Source of the DNA: an uncultured Eubacterium sp.
GTDB lineage: Bacteria > Bacillota > Clostridia > Peptostreptococcales > Anaerovoracaceae
DNA length: 14,995 nucleotides
NCBI GenBank assembly: GCA_900551775.1
Contig: URXI01000070.1
Coordinates: forward strand, 1-14,995
Direction of reading: 5' to 3'
Shown here in pieces: positions 1-6,155 of this stretch; the first letter of the stretch is position 1, and the number at the start of each line of letters is the position of its first letter. The translations under genes and the position numbers were made by a program. The notes beneath the pieces were generated by a model that saw only the letters and a program-made list of their open reading frames with translations, was not told the DNA's origin and ran no database searches.

Positions 1-149
1 ATGGCTTCCGCCAATAATGCGCCCTCCAGAAACGAGGGTACGCAGACGCAGATTCCGGCCTGCACGAAAGCCATGGAAATCCAGCTTTTCCGCTCATCTC
101 TGCCTATAGGTGTCAATGCATTTGCTTCTGCATTGTTTTTCTTTTCCAT
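1..149 (-). CDS. NCS1-family nucleobase (cytosine/purine-type) permease, N-terminal fragment
   Basis: Only the first 49 codons are inside the window; the gene runs off the left edge. The reading frame starts at an ATG at 149 with an AGGAGG Shine-Dalgarno about 6 nt upstream (155-160). After a polar leader of about 15 residues it reads LTPIGRDERKSW and then a hydrophobic stretch beginning ISMAFVQAGICVCVPSF. A short leader ending in an R-K-S-W element just before the first membrane helix is typical of NCS1 nucleobase:cation symporters (the CodB / purine-cytosine permease group), which import cytosine, purines, hydantoin or allantoin across the inner membrane. The divergent PucR-type regulator next to it supports a nucleobase or related N-compound substrate. 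The exact substrate cannot be read from the fragment. Other multi-pass transporters are possible but less likely. Confidence 0.72.
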   Translation of the reverse strand, partial: MEKKNNAEANALTPIGRDERKSWISMAFVQAGICVCVPSFLEGALLAEA

Positions 150-200
150 CTTTGCCTCCTTCTTTTAACGACTGTTAGAATTACTTTTTAAATTTTCTGT

Positions 201-209
201 ATTTTACCA
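201..209 (-). promoter_or_regulatory. Candidate extended -10 promoter of the permease
   Basis: Read on the minus strand this is TGGTAAAAT, a TGn extended -10 followed by TAAAAT, about 50 nt before the permease start codon. No good -35 hexamer lies 16-18 nt further upstream; a TTGAAT lies 22 nt upstream. Only the sequence match supports the call. Confidence 0.35.
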
Positions 210-286
210 TTGTGAGGTTTCTTCTGTCATTCAACACATCATCAAAATCCGCCGCATCATCTTGTGCATCTGCACATCGCGCCCTT

Positions 287-316
287 GTTTTCACAGCTGA
301 GCTGTGTTACCATAAT
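287..316 (+). promoter_or_regulatory. Candidate sigma-A promoter of the PucR gene
   Basis: A weak -35 (TTTTCA, 287-292) and a -10-like CATAAT (311-316) are separated by 18 nt, with the start codon at 342 giving a short leader. The match is partial, but this is the best-placed candidate on the plus strand, and the spacer contains the perfect palindrome at 292-306. Confidence 0.35.
292..306. promoter_or_regulatory. Perfect 15-bp palindrome, candidate operator
   Basis: CACAGCT-G-AGCTGTG is a perfect 7-bp inverted repeat around one central base. It lies in the divergent permease/PucR spacer, 36 nt before the PucR start codon and within the spacer of its putative promoter, where a bound protein would block transcription. 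It has no U-tract, so it is not a terminator. Binding by the adjacent PucR protein (autoregulation) is an inference. Confidence 0.5.
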
Positions 317-341
317 AGCAAAAAGGAAAAAGGAGAATTGG

Positions 342-1910
342 ATGAGCGTTACGATCAAAGACTGCCTGCAACTGCCTTCGTTGTCTCTGGGCACTGTCAT
401 TGCAGGGGAAAAGGGACTTTCCAGCATCGTCAATACGGTTTCTGTCGTCGAGTTCGACACGCCGGGAGACAGTTATTCCATCTCTAACGAACTGCTGCTG
501 TCCGCCCTCTACTCTATCAAAGATGATGTAGATGCACAATGCAGAGCCTTGGAGGAATACAAACAATGCGGTGAAGTCGGATTGGTTCTGTTCTACGCAG
601 ACTGCATTTTGGAAAGAATCGATGACAAATTAATAGAGACAGCCAACCGGCTTAACTTCCCTATCATCGTTCTGCCAGGAACCGATATGGGCCTGCGCTA
701 CAGTGATGTGATCAGCGAAGTGATGGAAGCCGTCTTTATGGACAAAAAAAACAGAAATTTCTTTGTGGATAATACCCTGGAACGCTTGTCCCAGCTTTCC
801 CCCTCAAAACGCACCATAAACAGCCCCCTGACCCTTGCCTCCGATTATGCAAAGGCGTCTTTTTTTCTCTGTGATGCGGAGGATCATCTGATTGGCTTTG
901 CCTATTGGCCCAAAACCGATGTCATCAGTATTTCAGAAGTCTTGTCTCAGTTCAGCAGCAGCGCTGACAAATATGCTGCTATAGAAAGAAACGGTCATCT
1001 TTATCGTTATTACAGGCATCCTTTCACCAACAAAGACGGCGCCCGCCTGTCCCTGCTGGCCGTCAGCAAAAATAACCGTTTAACCTCCGCCATCATGGAG
1101 CAGGTTGTGGAAATCATCCAGCTGTTTGCAGCCGTTTGGAATTACAACCTGAATCTGACGGCAAAGGAATCTCTCATCCCCGCTTTGATCGAAGGCGATC
1201 TGGACTTAACCCGTCACATCTGCCAGGATCATCTGATTGATCTGGCAGAATACGATGCCTTTGCAATTTTAAGTTTAAATGAGGAGAAGGCTGAAAAGAC
1301 AGAAAAAGATGTGTTTATTAAGAATCTCCGTGAGCGGTTCTACGATACCGCAAAAAGCGCGATTATCGATTCTTTCGCGAATTATGTGATCTTTCTCTTT
1401 TCCTACAGCAGCAATCTGGCAAAAGATCATATTCTGCTGGAAGAAGTGGTCGGAGAGATCCAGCGGTTTGAGTCTGTGCAGAATTATGCACTCTTCTCCA
1501 ATATCGACGCGGGTTCCCAAGTCAGACAGCTCTATATCAGCTATACGGAACACATCGAGACGGCGACGAAAATTTATCCCCGCAAATCCTTTTTCAGCAA
1601 AAGTGAAATTGACTTTGCCGGCAGATGCCAAGCCATTATCAGTTCTCTAGACGGCGAAGCAGAAAAATATCTGCAGATGCTTTCACCGATCATCCGAGAA
1701 ACCGAGGAGGACCTGCTGCTCACTCTGACCACCTATTTTCTCGATGCTGACGCGGAAGTGAAGAAGACTGCGGAGCTGCTATACGTGCACCGCAATACCA
1801 TCCAGTACAGACTGGCGAGAATCAAAAATCTGCTCAACATGGATTTCGGCAAGTTTCCCATGTCATTTGATGTTTATATCGCCGCAGCCCTTGAACGCAT
1901 TTGCTCATAA
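342..1910 (+). CDS. PucR-family transcriptional regulator
   Basis: A 522-residue cytoplasmic DNA-binding regulator. The N-terminal third (about residues 5-125, from SVTIKDCLQL through NFPIIVLPGTDMG) matches the purine-catabolism PucR sensor domain. The middle is poorly conserved. The C-terminus (about 457-511, with AELLYVHRNTIQYRLARI) is the PucR-type HTH_30 helix-turn-helix, whose HRNT-x-x-YRL core is diagnostic. Members control purine, allantoin, amino-acid or other nitrogen catabolic genes, usually neighbours. The start at 342 is preferred because AGGAGA lies 5 nt upstream; the open frame extends back to 264 without a ribosome binding site. The divergent NCS1 permease is the probable target. 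The 10-bp-stem terminator at 1921-1950 follows closely. The family is clear; the effector is unknown. Confidence 0.9.
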   Translation: MSVTIKDCLQLPSLSLGTVIAGEKGLSSIVNTVSVVEFDTPGDSYSISNELLLSALYSIKDDVDAQCRALEEYKQCGEVGLVLFYADCILERIDDKLIETANRLNFPIIVLPGTDMGLRYSDVISEVMEAVFMDKKNRNFFVDNTLERLSQLSPSKRTINSPLTLASDYAKASFFLCDAEDHLIGFAYWPKTDVISISEVLSQFSSSADKYAAIERNGHLYRYYRHPFTNKDGARLSLLAVSKNNRLTSAIMEQVVEIIQLFAAVWNYNLNLTAKESLIPALIEGDLDLTRHICQDHLIDLAEYDAFAILSLNEEKAEKTEKDVFIKNLRERFYDTAKSAIIDSFANYVIFLFSYSSNLAKDHILLEEVVGEIQRFESVQNYALFSNIDAGSQVRQLYISYTEHIETATKIYPRKSFFSKSEIDFAGRCQAIISSLDGEAEKYLQMLSPIIRETEEDLLLTLTTYFLDADAEVKKTAELLYVHRNTIQYRLARIKNLLNMDFGKFPMSFDVYIAAALERICS

Positions 1911-1920
1911 TAGGCATAAA

Positions 1921-1950
1921 AAATCCTCCCGCTGCTTAATGGGAGGATTT
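1921..1950. terminator. Bidirectional Rho-independent terminator between pucR and spoIIR
   Basis: AAATCCTCCC and GGGAGGATTT form a perfect 10-bp stem around a 10-nt loop. An A-run at 1918-1923 gives a U-tract for minus-strand transcripts, and a T-rich stretch follows on the plus side. It therefore serves both convergent genes. One arm and part of the loop lie within the last codons and stop of spoIIR. Confidence 0.85.
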
Positions 1951-2484
1951 CCTTATTTGTTTTTTCATGATTTCTTTTACCTTTGACTTTAAGATGATCT
2001 TATCTTTTTTATCTTTCTTTCCCACCAGGCATAACTGGGGAAAAATCACACACCACCAGTTGTGTCCGTCACCTTTGCCCAATGTGATTTTCAGCGCCTC
2101 GTAATTCCCTGCCGGCAGAGTCAGATCTTCGTAACTCTTCTGCGGGATAAAGCTGACTCCAAGCTTTGCTTTTGCCGGATAATCATAGCCGTTCTCTTTG
2201 ATGATCTTCTCTGAAATCTGCTCAATCTCGCCGATATTGTCGTTAATGTATTGGCGCGCGTCGTCAATGTTGTCCTGTCCGTCCATAAATTCGAGGATGC
2301 CATCTCTGACCGCCAGTTTCAGTTCCTGATCTTCTTTCGAATCGCTGTTGGCGATTACGTGCAATCGGATCATCCCCGGATGATCATTGGGCGTATGATT
2401 TATGTAATAAGTTCCCGTGGCAGAAACCAGCAGAAAAAAGATCAGCCAAAGGATTAATTCTCTCTGTAGTAATGTCGTTCTCAT
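1936..2484 (-). CDS. spoIIR: Stage II sporulation protein R
   Basis: SpoIIR is the forespore-made, secreted signal that activates the SpoIIGA protease, which processes pro-sigma-E in the mother cell. The 182-residue protein has an N-terminal membrane/signal segment (about 9-27, LILWLIFFLLVSATGTY), then the family signatures MIRLHVIANSDSKEDQELK (38-56), LPAGNYEALKI (123-133) and GHNWWCVIFPQLC (140-152). The start at ATG 2484 is chosen because AGGAA lies 6-7 nt upstream. A TTG at 2511 in the same frame has no ribosome binding site and would sit inside the putative promoter. It is somewhat shorter than the roughly 220-residue Bacillus protein, mainly at the C-terminus. The gene lies downstream of sipL on the same strand but probably has its own sigma-F-type promoter. 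Its last codons form part of the bidirectional terminator. Very confident. Confidence 0.95.
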   Translation of the reverse strand: MRTTLLQRELILWLIFFLLVSATGTYYINHTPNDHPGMIRLHVIANSDSKEDQELKLAVRDGILEFMDGQDNIDDARQYINDNIGEIEQISEKIIKENGYDYPAKAKLGVSFIPQKSYEDLTLPAGNYEALKITLGKGDGHNWWCVIFPQLCLVGKKDKKDKIILKSKVKEIMKKQIRKSSH

Positions 2485-2488
2485 AAAA

Positions 2489-2526
2489 AATTCCTGTCCT
2501 TTCTGAAACAAGTATGGACAGGAATT
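2489..2526. repeat. Perfect 11-bp inverted repeat at the spoIIR translation/promoter region
   Basis: AATTCCTGTCC (2489-2499) and GGACAGGAATT (2516-2526) are exact inverted copies separated by 16 bp. The inner arm includes the spoIIR Shine-Dalgarno and the outer arm overlaps the putative sigma-F -10. It could be an operator or a hairpin covering the ribosome binding site; its function is not known. Confidence 0.6.
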
Positions 2527-2538
2527 CAGGATATATAC
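2510..2538 (-). promoter_or_regulatory. spoIIR: Candidate sigma-F-type promoter of spoIIR
   Basis: On the minus strand, GTATA (2538-2534) matches the sigma-F -35 pattern G-Y-W-T-A. GTCCATACTT (2519-2510) matches most fixed positions of the -10 pattern GGnRAnAnTw. The spacer is 14 nt, slightly short of the usual 15-16. Transcription would start near 2503, about 20 nt before the spoIIR start codon. spoIIR is sigma-F-dependent in studied sporeformers, which fits. Confidence 0.45.
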
Positions 2539-2557
2539 CTTTTTTTCAAAAACAGTT

Positions 2558-2575
2558 TAGTCCGAAACAGGACTA
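2558..2575 (-). terminator. Possible weak terminator after sipL
   Basis: TAGTCC and GGACTA form a 6-bp stem with a 6-nt loop just after the sipL stop codon. On the minus strand it is followed by AACTGTTTTTG, a short interrupted U-tract. The stem is short, so termination is uncertain. Confidence 0.4.
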
Positions 2576-2601
2576 GTTTGTTTTTGCACTACACATATGT
2601 G

Positions 2602-4233
2602 CTATTTAACAATCAGCAGCCGCTGTCCGCATTCTGGCTCTTCTTCCAGATTGTTGGCTGTTCTAATATGATCTTCCGTGGTGCGGTAGCGTTTCGCCAG
2701 TTCCCACAGAGTTTCACCCTGCTTCATGGTGACGATGACCATAGGATACTCTTTCTCTTTCGGTTTGTCGACAAAATGCGGTTTCTCCAGAAGCACCACT
2801 TCCCCTTCGTCATAGGTCTCCACGCCCAGCATGATGGTGCAGTTGATTTCGATTTGCTTTTCGTTAATCAGTTCGACCCAGGCGGATTTGATCAGCGGCC
2901 GGCAGCAGGCTTTCTGGCCTGTAACAGCTTTCTCCATATCCACGGAACCTCTGAAATCAGGCACGATTCTCGCCGCTTTGAAGCAGTCGTCCTGGTCTTT
3001 CCAAAGTGCGCAGCAGGACGCAGCCCCTGTCACGATGACCTTGCCCCTTTCGCAGGCACATTCACAGTCTAAGATCTTGGCGTTGCAGTAAACAGCTTCT
3101 GCTGCCTTTGCGCCCTCCGGCAGATTGACAATTTCTCTGATCGAGGTCTCTGACATCGCCGCATCAGAAATATTGGAAACTTTTTTCGTTGAAAATTCAT
3201 AGGCAAAATCTTTTTCTCTATGATAGGCGTCAACGATCACGTCTCTCTGCCTGCTCTCATAGAGTTCTACTCTTGTCTGCACGTCTCCTTTGATGCGGAA
3301 ATGGATTTCATCCGGATTTTCTTCGTCGTGTTCGATGACCACCGCCAGATCTTTGCTGTTGAAGAAGGTCTTCACGGAATTCCAGTTTTTCCCTCTGTGT
3401 TCTTTCTCGATGGGCACGAACTGGGTGAACTCGATTCTCTGGTTGTGCTGACAGATGGCGGACCTGGGCTCCTCTTCTGATGGGTCTGTTGCTGAATACA
3501 ATAGGCTGCAGAACACAAAACCGTTGATGACTACTTTTTCCGTCGTCACCTGCCGATAGTTCTCCGTAATGGTGAAATCCTGTTTTAATATGTATTCTGG
3601 TCTGAAGTTAGTGTCTTTTCCTTTGAATGTCTCGTCGATGGAGACTTCGTCTTTTTTGATCAGCTCCAAACAGGTCAGAGAGGTTTCTGCCCTTTTCATT
3701 TCCAGCTGTTCGTCTCTCAGTCCATCAAAGAACTGAAATTCTCTCTCACAGAACAACTGCCCCGAAAATTCCAAGGTAATTTTGACGCGGAACTTCCGTT
3801 CGTTGATAATCATGTATTCCAGGGCTTTTACCCTGCAGGCAAACACGCCTTCTGCCTGATCCAGCGGGTTGAGGCTCCACTGATATTTATACGGCACCTT
3901 TGATGTAATGGCTACCGGTTCTTTGTCGTCTGATTCTGAATCGTAGATGGTCTGAATGGTAATCGCTCCTGTGATATTGAGCAAATCGTCCGTCTTGGGA
4001 GATACTTTTTTCTCTGCCGGCATGATATCGCACGCTGCATCCATCAAAAGTATTTCCCTCATATCCGGTTTCGTGTCCGGCACCAGTATATCCTCTTCAA
4101 ACTGGTAGCTTACGGTCTGTTCCTCCGCCGGATAAACAATTTTCTCTGTATTGTAAATAGCTTCTGCCTCGATGATCTTGGGTGCTCTGGCTGGCTGCAG
4201 GGCGTACTCAGGTATATCGTTCTCGTATGTCAT
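2602..4233 (-). CDS. sipL: SipL-like spore morphogenesis protein (SPOCS/DUF3794 repeats plus LysM)
   Basis: A 543-residue soluble protein. About residues 35-150, 190-310 and 340-480 look like successive SPOCS (DUF3794) modules; the first contains the characteristic DILVPDTKPDMREIL. The last 43 residues (VTMKQGETLWELAKRYRTT onwards to GQRLLIVK) are a LysM domain. This order and length match clostridial SipL, which in Clostridioides difficile binds SpoIVA through its LysM domain and is needed for coat assembly around the forespore. The start is ATG 4233, with GAAGGGAG about 7 nt upstream. It is followed on the same strand by spoIIR after a weak hairpin. A sigma-E-like promoter lies just upstream, consistent with mother-cell expression. 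Other DUF3794-LysM paralogues exist, so orthology to sipL is probable rather than proven. Confidence 0.88.
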   Translation of the reverse strand: MTYENDIPEYALQPARAPKIIEAEAIYNTEKIVYPAEEQTVSYQFEEDILVPDTKPDMREILLMDAACDIMPAEKKVSPKTDDLLNITGAITIQTIYDSESDDKEPVAITSKVPYKYQWSLNPLDQAEGVFACRVKALEYMIINERKFRVKITLEFSGQLFCEREFQFFDGLRDEQLEMKRAETSLTCLELIKKDEVSIDETFKGKDTNFRPEYILKQDFTITENYRQVTTEKVVINGFVFCSLLYSATDPSEEEPRSAICQHNQRIEFTQFVPIEKEHRGKNWNSVKTFFNSKDLAVVIEHDEENPDEIHFRIKGDVQTRVELYESRQRDVIVDAYHREKDFAYEFSTKKVSNISDAAMSETSIREIVNLPEGAKAAEAVYCNAKILDCECACERGKVIVTGAASCCALWKDQDDCFKAARIVPDFRGSVDMEKAVTGQKACCRPLIKSAWVELINEKQIEINCTIMLGVETYDEGEVVLLEKPHFVDKPKEKEYPMVIVTMKQGETLWELAKRYRTTEDHIRTANNLEEEPECGQRLLIVK

Positions 4234-4265
4234 GGCTCTTCTCCCTTCAAAGTTGTTCCTGTTAA

Positions 4266-4293
4266 AAGGTATGCGCCAGAATCGGCAGATAGA
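4266..4293 (-). promoter_or_regulatory. sipL: Candidate sigma-E-type promoter of sipL
   Basis: On the minus strand, CATACCTT (4273-4266) differs at one fixed position from the sigma-E -10 pattern CATACAnT. A partial -35 (TCTAT, ending at 4289) lies 15 nt upstream. Transcription would begin about 26 nt before the sipL start codon. Mother-cell sigma-E control is known for sipL in C. difficile; the call here rests on the sequence match and context. Confidence 0.45.
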
Positions 4294-4394
4294 ACAATCA
4301 AAGTGAGGTTAACGAAAAACCATCTATAAAAAAATATTTCCGCGGTAATGGAAGGCAAATTAGGGCAGCACCTGTGGAAGCTGGTCCCGACCTT

Positions 4395-5465
4395 TTATTT
4401 TAGTTTGAATAAATAGTATTCCCTCCCGGCATCTAAGCCCTCTTTAGAATAATAGATCCTGCCGTTTTTACCTGCAGAGATTCCCCAAGCAAGAGGAACG
4501 TTATAACTCTGCCCCTCTTGTGTCTCCAATTTCTCAAGGAGAATTTTCTCTGCCTCAACTTTCGCATAATATTGATTTTTGTTGGCATCCTGAATTAAAA
4601 AATATTTTCCGATACTGCTGATCGTCGGTTCTTCCAATTTTATATCACTTTCGATGATCTTTCCACTTTTGATATCAATGGCGGACAAACCTTTTTCTTC
4701 TGAATCATTTTCGTAATACAGAACATACTCGTCGTTGAGGTCGGTTGCAACGGCACTGCTGATGCCAAGATTTTGCTTCCAAAGGATTTTCTCTCCTTCA
4801 GCTGCGGAGAATACAATATCCTCGTTGTCCCACATTCCAATGCAGCAAAGATTTTCCTTGATTTTCAATTGATTTACTGACTCCACTTTATCAAAAATAG
4901 CAAAAGGTGTGGACTTATCATTCTCCAATTTGCGAACACCCCACTTATTCCCGTCTCGATAAGTATAATAGACCGCATCATCTCCCGGCATCCTTAGAAC
5001 GCTGTAATCCATTTCGCCTTCAGCGAAAACGGTCTTTTTGTTCCCCGACTGGTAAACGATCTGCCAGTCTGCAGGCTGCTGGTTTTCTTTGTCAATTCGA
5101 TAGCAAGAATACAGAAGTCCATCTTTGTATGGGACTGCAGATCCGCCAAATACACCTTCTCCCAAACGGTATTCTTTATCTACCTTTTCACTGGTAATGT
5201 CATATACGACAAAACGTTCCGCAATCCATCTAGTCATATAGTCGATTTCATTGGGTGCTTCGATTTGAAACACTATCTTCTTGCCATCGCTGTAGGATAA
5301 TGCTTCCTGTTCCTCTCGTTCAGCATTCAGCTTCAAATTCACATTGATCTTGCTGACTTCAAACTCCGGCGCCTTCATCTGTTCGTTTGAGGAAGTTTTG
5401 CCGCATCCGGTCAGGAGGACAGCTGCCAGCATCAAAGAAAGCGCTGCCACACAATATTTTTTCAT
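4395..5465 (-). CDS. Predicted lipoprotein of unknown function
   Basis: A 356-residue exported lipoprotein: MKK then a hydrophobic core and the lipobox LLTGC, with Cys21 the predicted lipidated residue. The mature part is rich in short beta-strand-like segments ending in aromatic and charged residues (for example DAVYYTYRDGNKWGVRKLE, EYVLYYENDS, GRIYYSKEGL). It resembles a beta-propeller or DUF5050-like fold on the outer face of the membrane, but no catalytic motif was seen and the family is not assigned. The start at 5465 has AAAGGAGAG upstream and a near-consensus sigma-A promoter. It is transcribed away from the XRE regulator at 5720, which may control it. A weak bulged hairpin around 4363-4390 might terminate it. 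The lipoprotein call is firm; the function is unknown. Confidence 0.8.
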   Translation of the reverse strand: MKKYCVAALSLMLAAVLLTGCGKTSSNEQMKAPEFEVSKINVNLKLNAEREEQEALSYSDGKKIVFQIEAPNEIDYMTRWIAERFVVYDITSEKVDKEYRLGEGVFGGSAVPYKDGLLYSCYRIDKENQQPADWQIVYQSGNKKTVFAEGEMDYSVLRMPGDDAVYYTYRDGNKWGVRKLENDKSTPFAIFDKVESVNQLKIKENLCCIGMWDNEDIVFSAAEGEKILWKQNLGISSAVATDLNDEYVLYYENDSEEKGLSAIDIKSGKIIESDIKLEEPTISSIGKYFLIQDANKNQYYAKVEAEKILLEKLETQEGQSYNVPLAWGISAGKNGRIYYSKEGLDAGREYYLFKLK

Positions 5466-5487
5466 TTCTCTCTCCTTTCTTTATCGC

Positions 5488-5516
5488 AGTATATTACAGT
5501 AGTTATGTTCTGCCAA
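5488..5516 (-). promoter_or_regulatory. Strong sigma-A promoter of the lipoprotein gene
   Basis: On the minus strand, TTGGCA (5516-5511), a 17-nt spacer and TATACT (5493-5488) give a near-consensus promoter. The start point would lie near 5481, about 16 nt before the start codon at 5465. No operator overlaps it obviously, so expression could be vegetative and fairly high. Confidence 0.75.
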
Positions 5517-5615
5517 ATACAAATTATCATCGCGCTGTGTGCGCATATTGTTGAAGCTTTAAATCCGGATTCAATTCGGCAGAAAAAGTATCAATTATTA
5601 AGATTTCCTCATACA

Positions 5616-5702
5616 ATGTTTCCATATCGAAAACTTAATTCAACACATATTCATGTTTCAGGAACGTCTGTGTAGTACATTGTTTCCTATATAAGAACTA
5701 CA
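5616..5702. promoter_or_regulatory. Repeated TGTTTC-type sites upstream of the XRE gene, candidate operators
   Basis: Three related copies occur: ATGTTTCC (5616-5623), ATGTTTCA (5653-5660) and TTGTTTCC (5680-5687). The first and third are extended: ACAATGTTTCCATAT versus ACATTGTTTCCTATAT. A TGTAGT/ACTACA inverted pair (5671-5676 and 5697-5702) flanks the last copy and a TATATAAG -10-like element (5688-5695). Such clustering upstream of a small XRE gene fits autoregulation, but the copies are not evenly spaced. The rest of the 5466-5719 spacer also holds a 10-bp palindrome, AATCCGGATT, at 5562-5571. Confidence 0.4.
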
Positions 5703-5719
5703 TTTAAGGAGGTGATTCT

Positions 5720-6082
5720 ATGTTTGATCTTGGCCAGCGCCTGAGAGAACTCCGCCTGCAGCGCCACCTTTCGCAAGAAGCCATGGGTAAGAAAATTGGA
5801 CGCAGCAAACCGGTCATCAGCAGTTACGAAAACAATTTAAAACTGCCCACTCTGGATGTCTTAATAGACATTGCCGCACTGTACAACGTTTCTCTTGACT
5901 ATCTCGTCGGCTTCGAAAAAAAGGAGATGGTTTCTGTCGATGGCCTTTCAGAATCACAGAAAGGAATTATTCAGACACTTTTGGTCGAATTCTATGATCC
6001 TAAGCAAGCCGCTGCCGGATTCAGCGAAAGGCAACAGACCATCATGAGTGCACTCATGAAAGAATTTTCAAAGAAGAAGTAA
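5720..6082 (+). CDS. Small XRE/Cro-CI family HTH regulator
   Basis: A 120-residue cytoplasmic DNA-binding protein. Residues 4-62 (LGQRLRELRLQRHLSQEAMG through PTLDVLIDIAALYNVSLDYL) form a complete XRE helix-turn-helix with the usual S-Q-E-x-x-G-x-x-I-G turn and the YNVSLDYLVG tail. The C-terminal 50 residues are charged and helical, probably for dimerisation. The start has a near-perfect AAGGAGGTGATT Shine-Dalgarno 2 nt upstream. It is single-gene and divergent from the lipoprotein gene, and shares the terminator at 6093-6135 with the convergent gene at 6156. Targets are probably itself and perhaps a neighbour. No phage genes are near, so a chromosomal SinR/ImmR-like regulator is more likely than a prophage repressor. 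Confidence 0.85.
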   Translation: MFDLGQRLRELRLQRHLSQEAMGKKIGRSKPVISSYENNLKLPTLDVLIDIAALYNVSLDYLVGFEKKEMVSVDGLSESQKGIIQTLLVEFYDPKQAAAGFSERQQTIMSALMKEFSKKK

Positions 6083-6092
6083 AGAATCCAGT

Positions 6093-6135
6093 AAAAAGCG
6101 TGAAGACAGAAACCCATTCTTTCTTTACGTTTTTT
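6093..6135. terminator. Bidirectional terminator between the XRE gene and the 131-aa membrane protein gene
   Basis: AAAAAGCGTGAAGA (6093-6106) pairs with TCTTTACGTTTTTT (6122-6135) over 14 positions, two of them G-U. There is a 15-nt loop. The stem ends in A5 and T6 runs, so it can act on both convergent genes, which stop at 6082 (plus) and 6156 (minus). Confidence 0.75.
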
Positions 6136-6155
6136 ATGAATACACGTCGAGGTCG

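Noticed and set aside
264..341. Longer PucR protein starting at 264
   Set aside because: The extra residues precede the PucR domain, have no ribosome binding site upstream and would cover the putative promoter and palindrome; ATG 342 fits.
2485..2511. Longer spoIIR starting at TTG 2511
   Set aside because: No ribosome binding site, and it would overlap the putative promoter; ATG 2484 has one.
2578..3072. 164-codon plus-strand open frame
   Set aside because: Antisense to the SipL-like gene, no ribosome binding site and low-complexity translation; the minus-strand protein has clear domains.
4363..4390. Terminator hairpin after the lipoprotein gene
   Set aside because: Stem GGG-CAGC/GCTG-CCC has a 2-nt bulge and no U-tract immediately after, so it was not listed as a feature.
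5616..5702. Possible CRISPR-like repeats upstream of the XRE gene
   Set aside because: Copies are only 8-16 nt, unevenly spaced and divergent; no cas genes.
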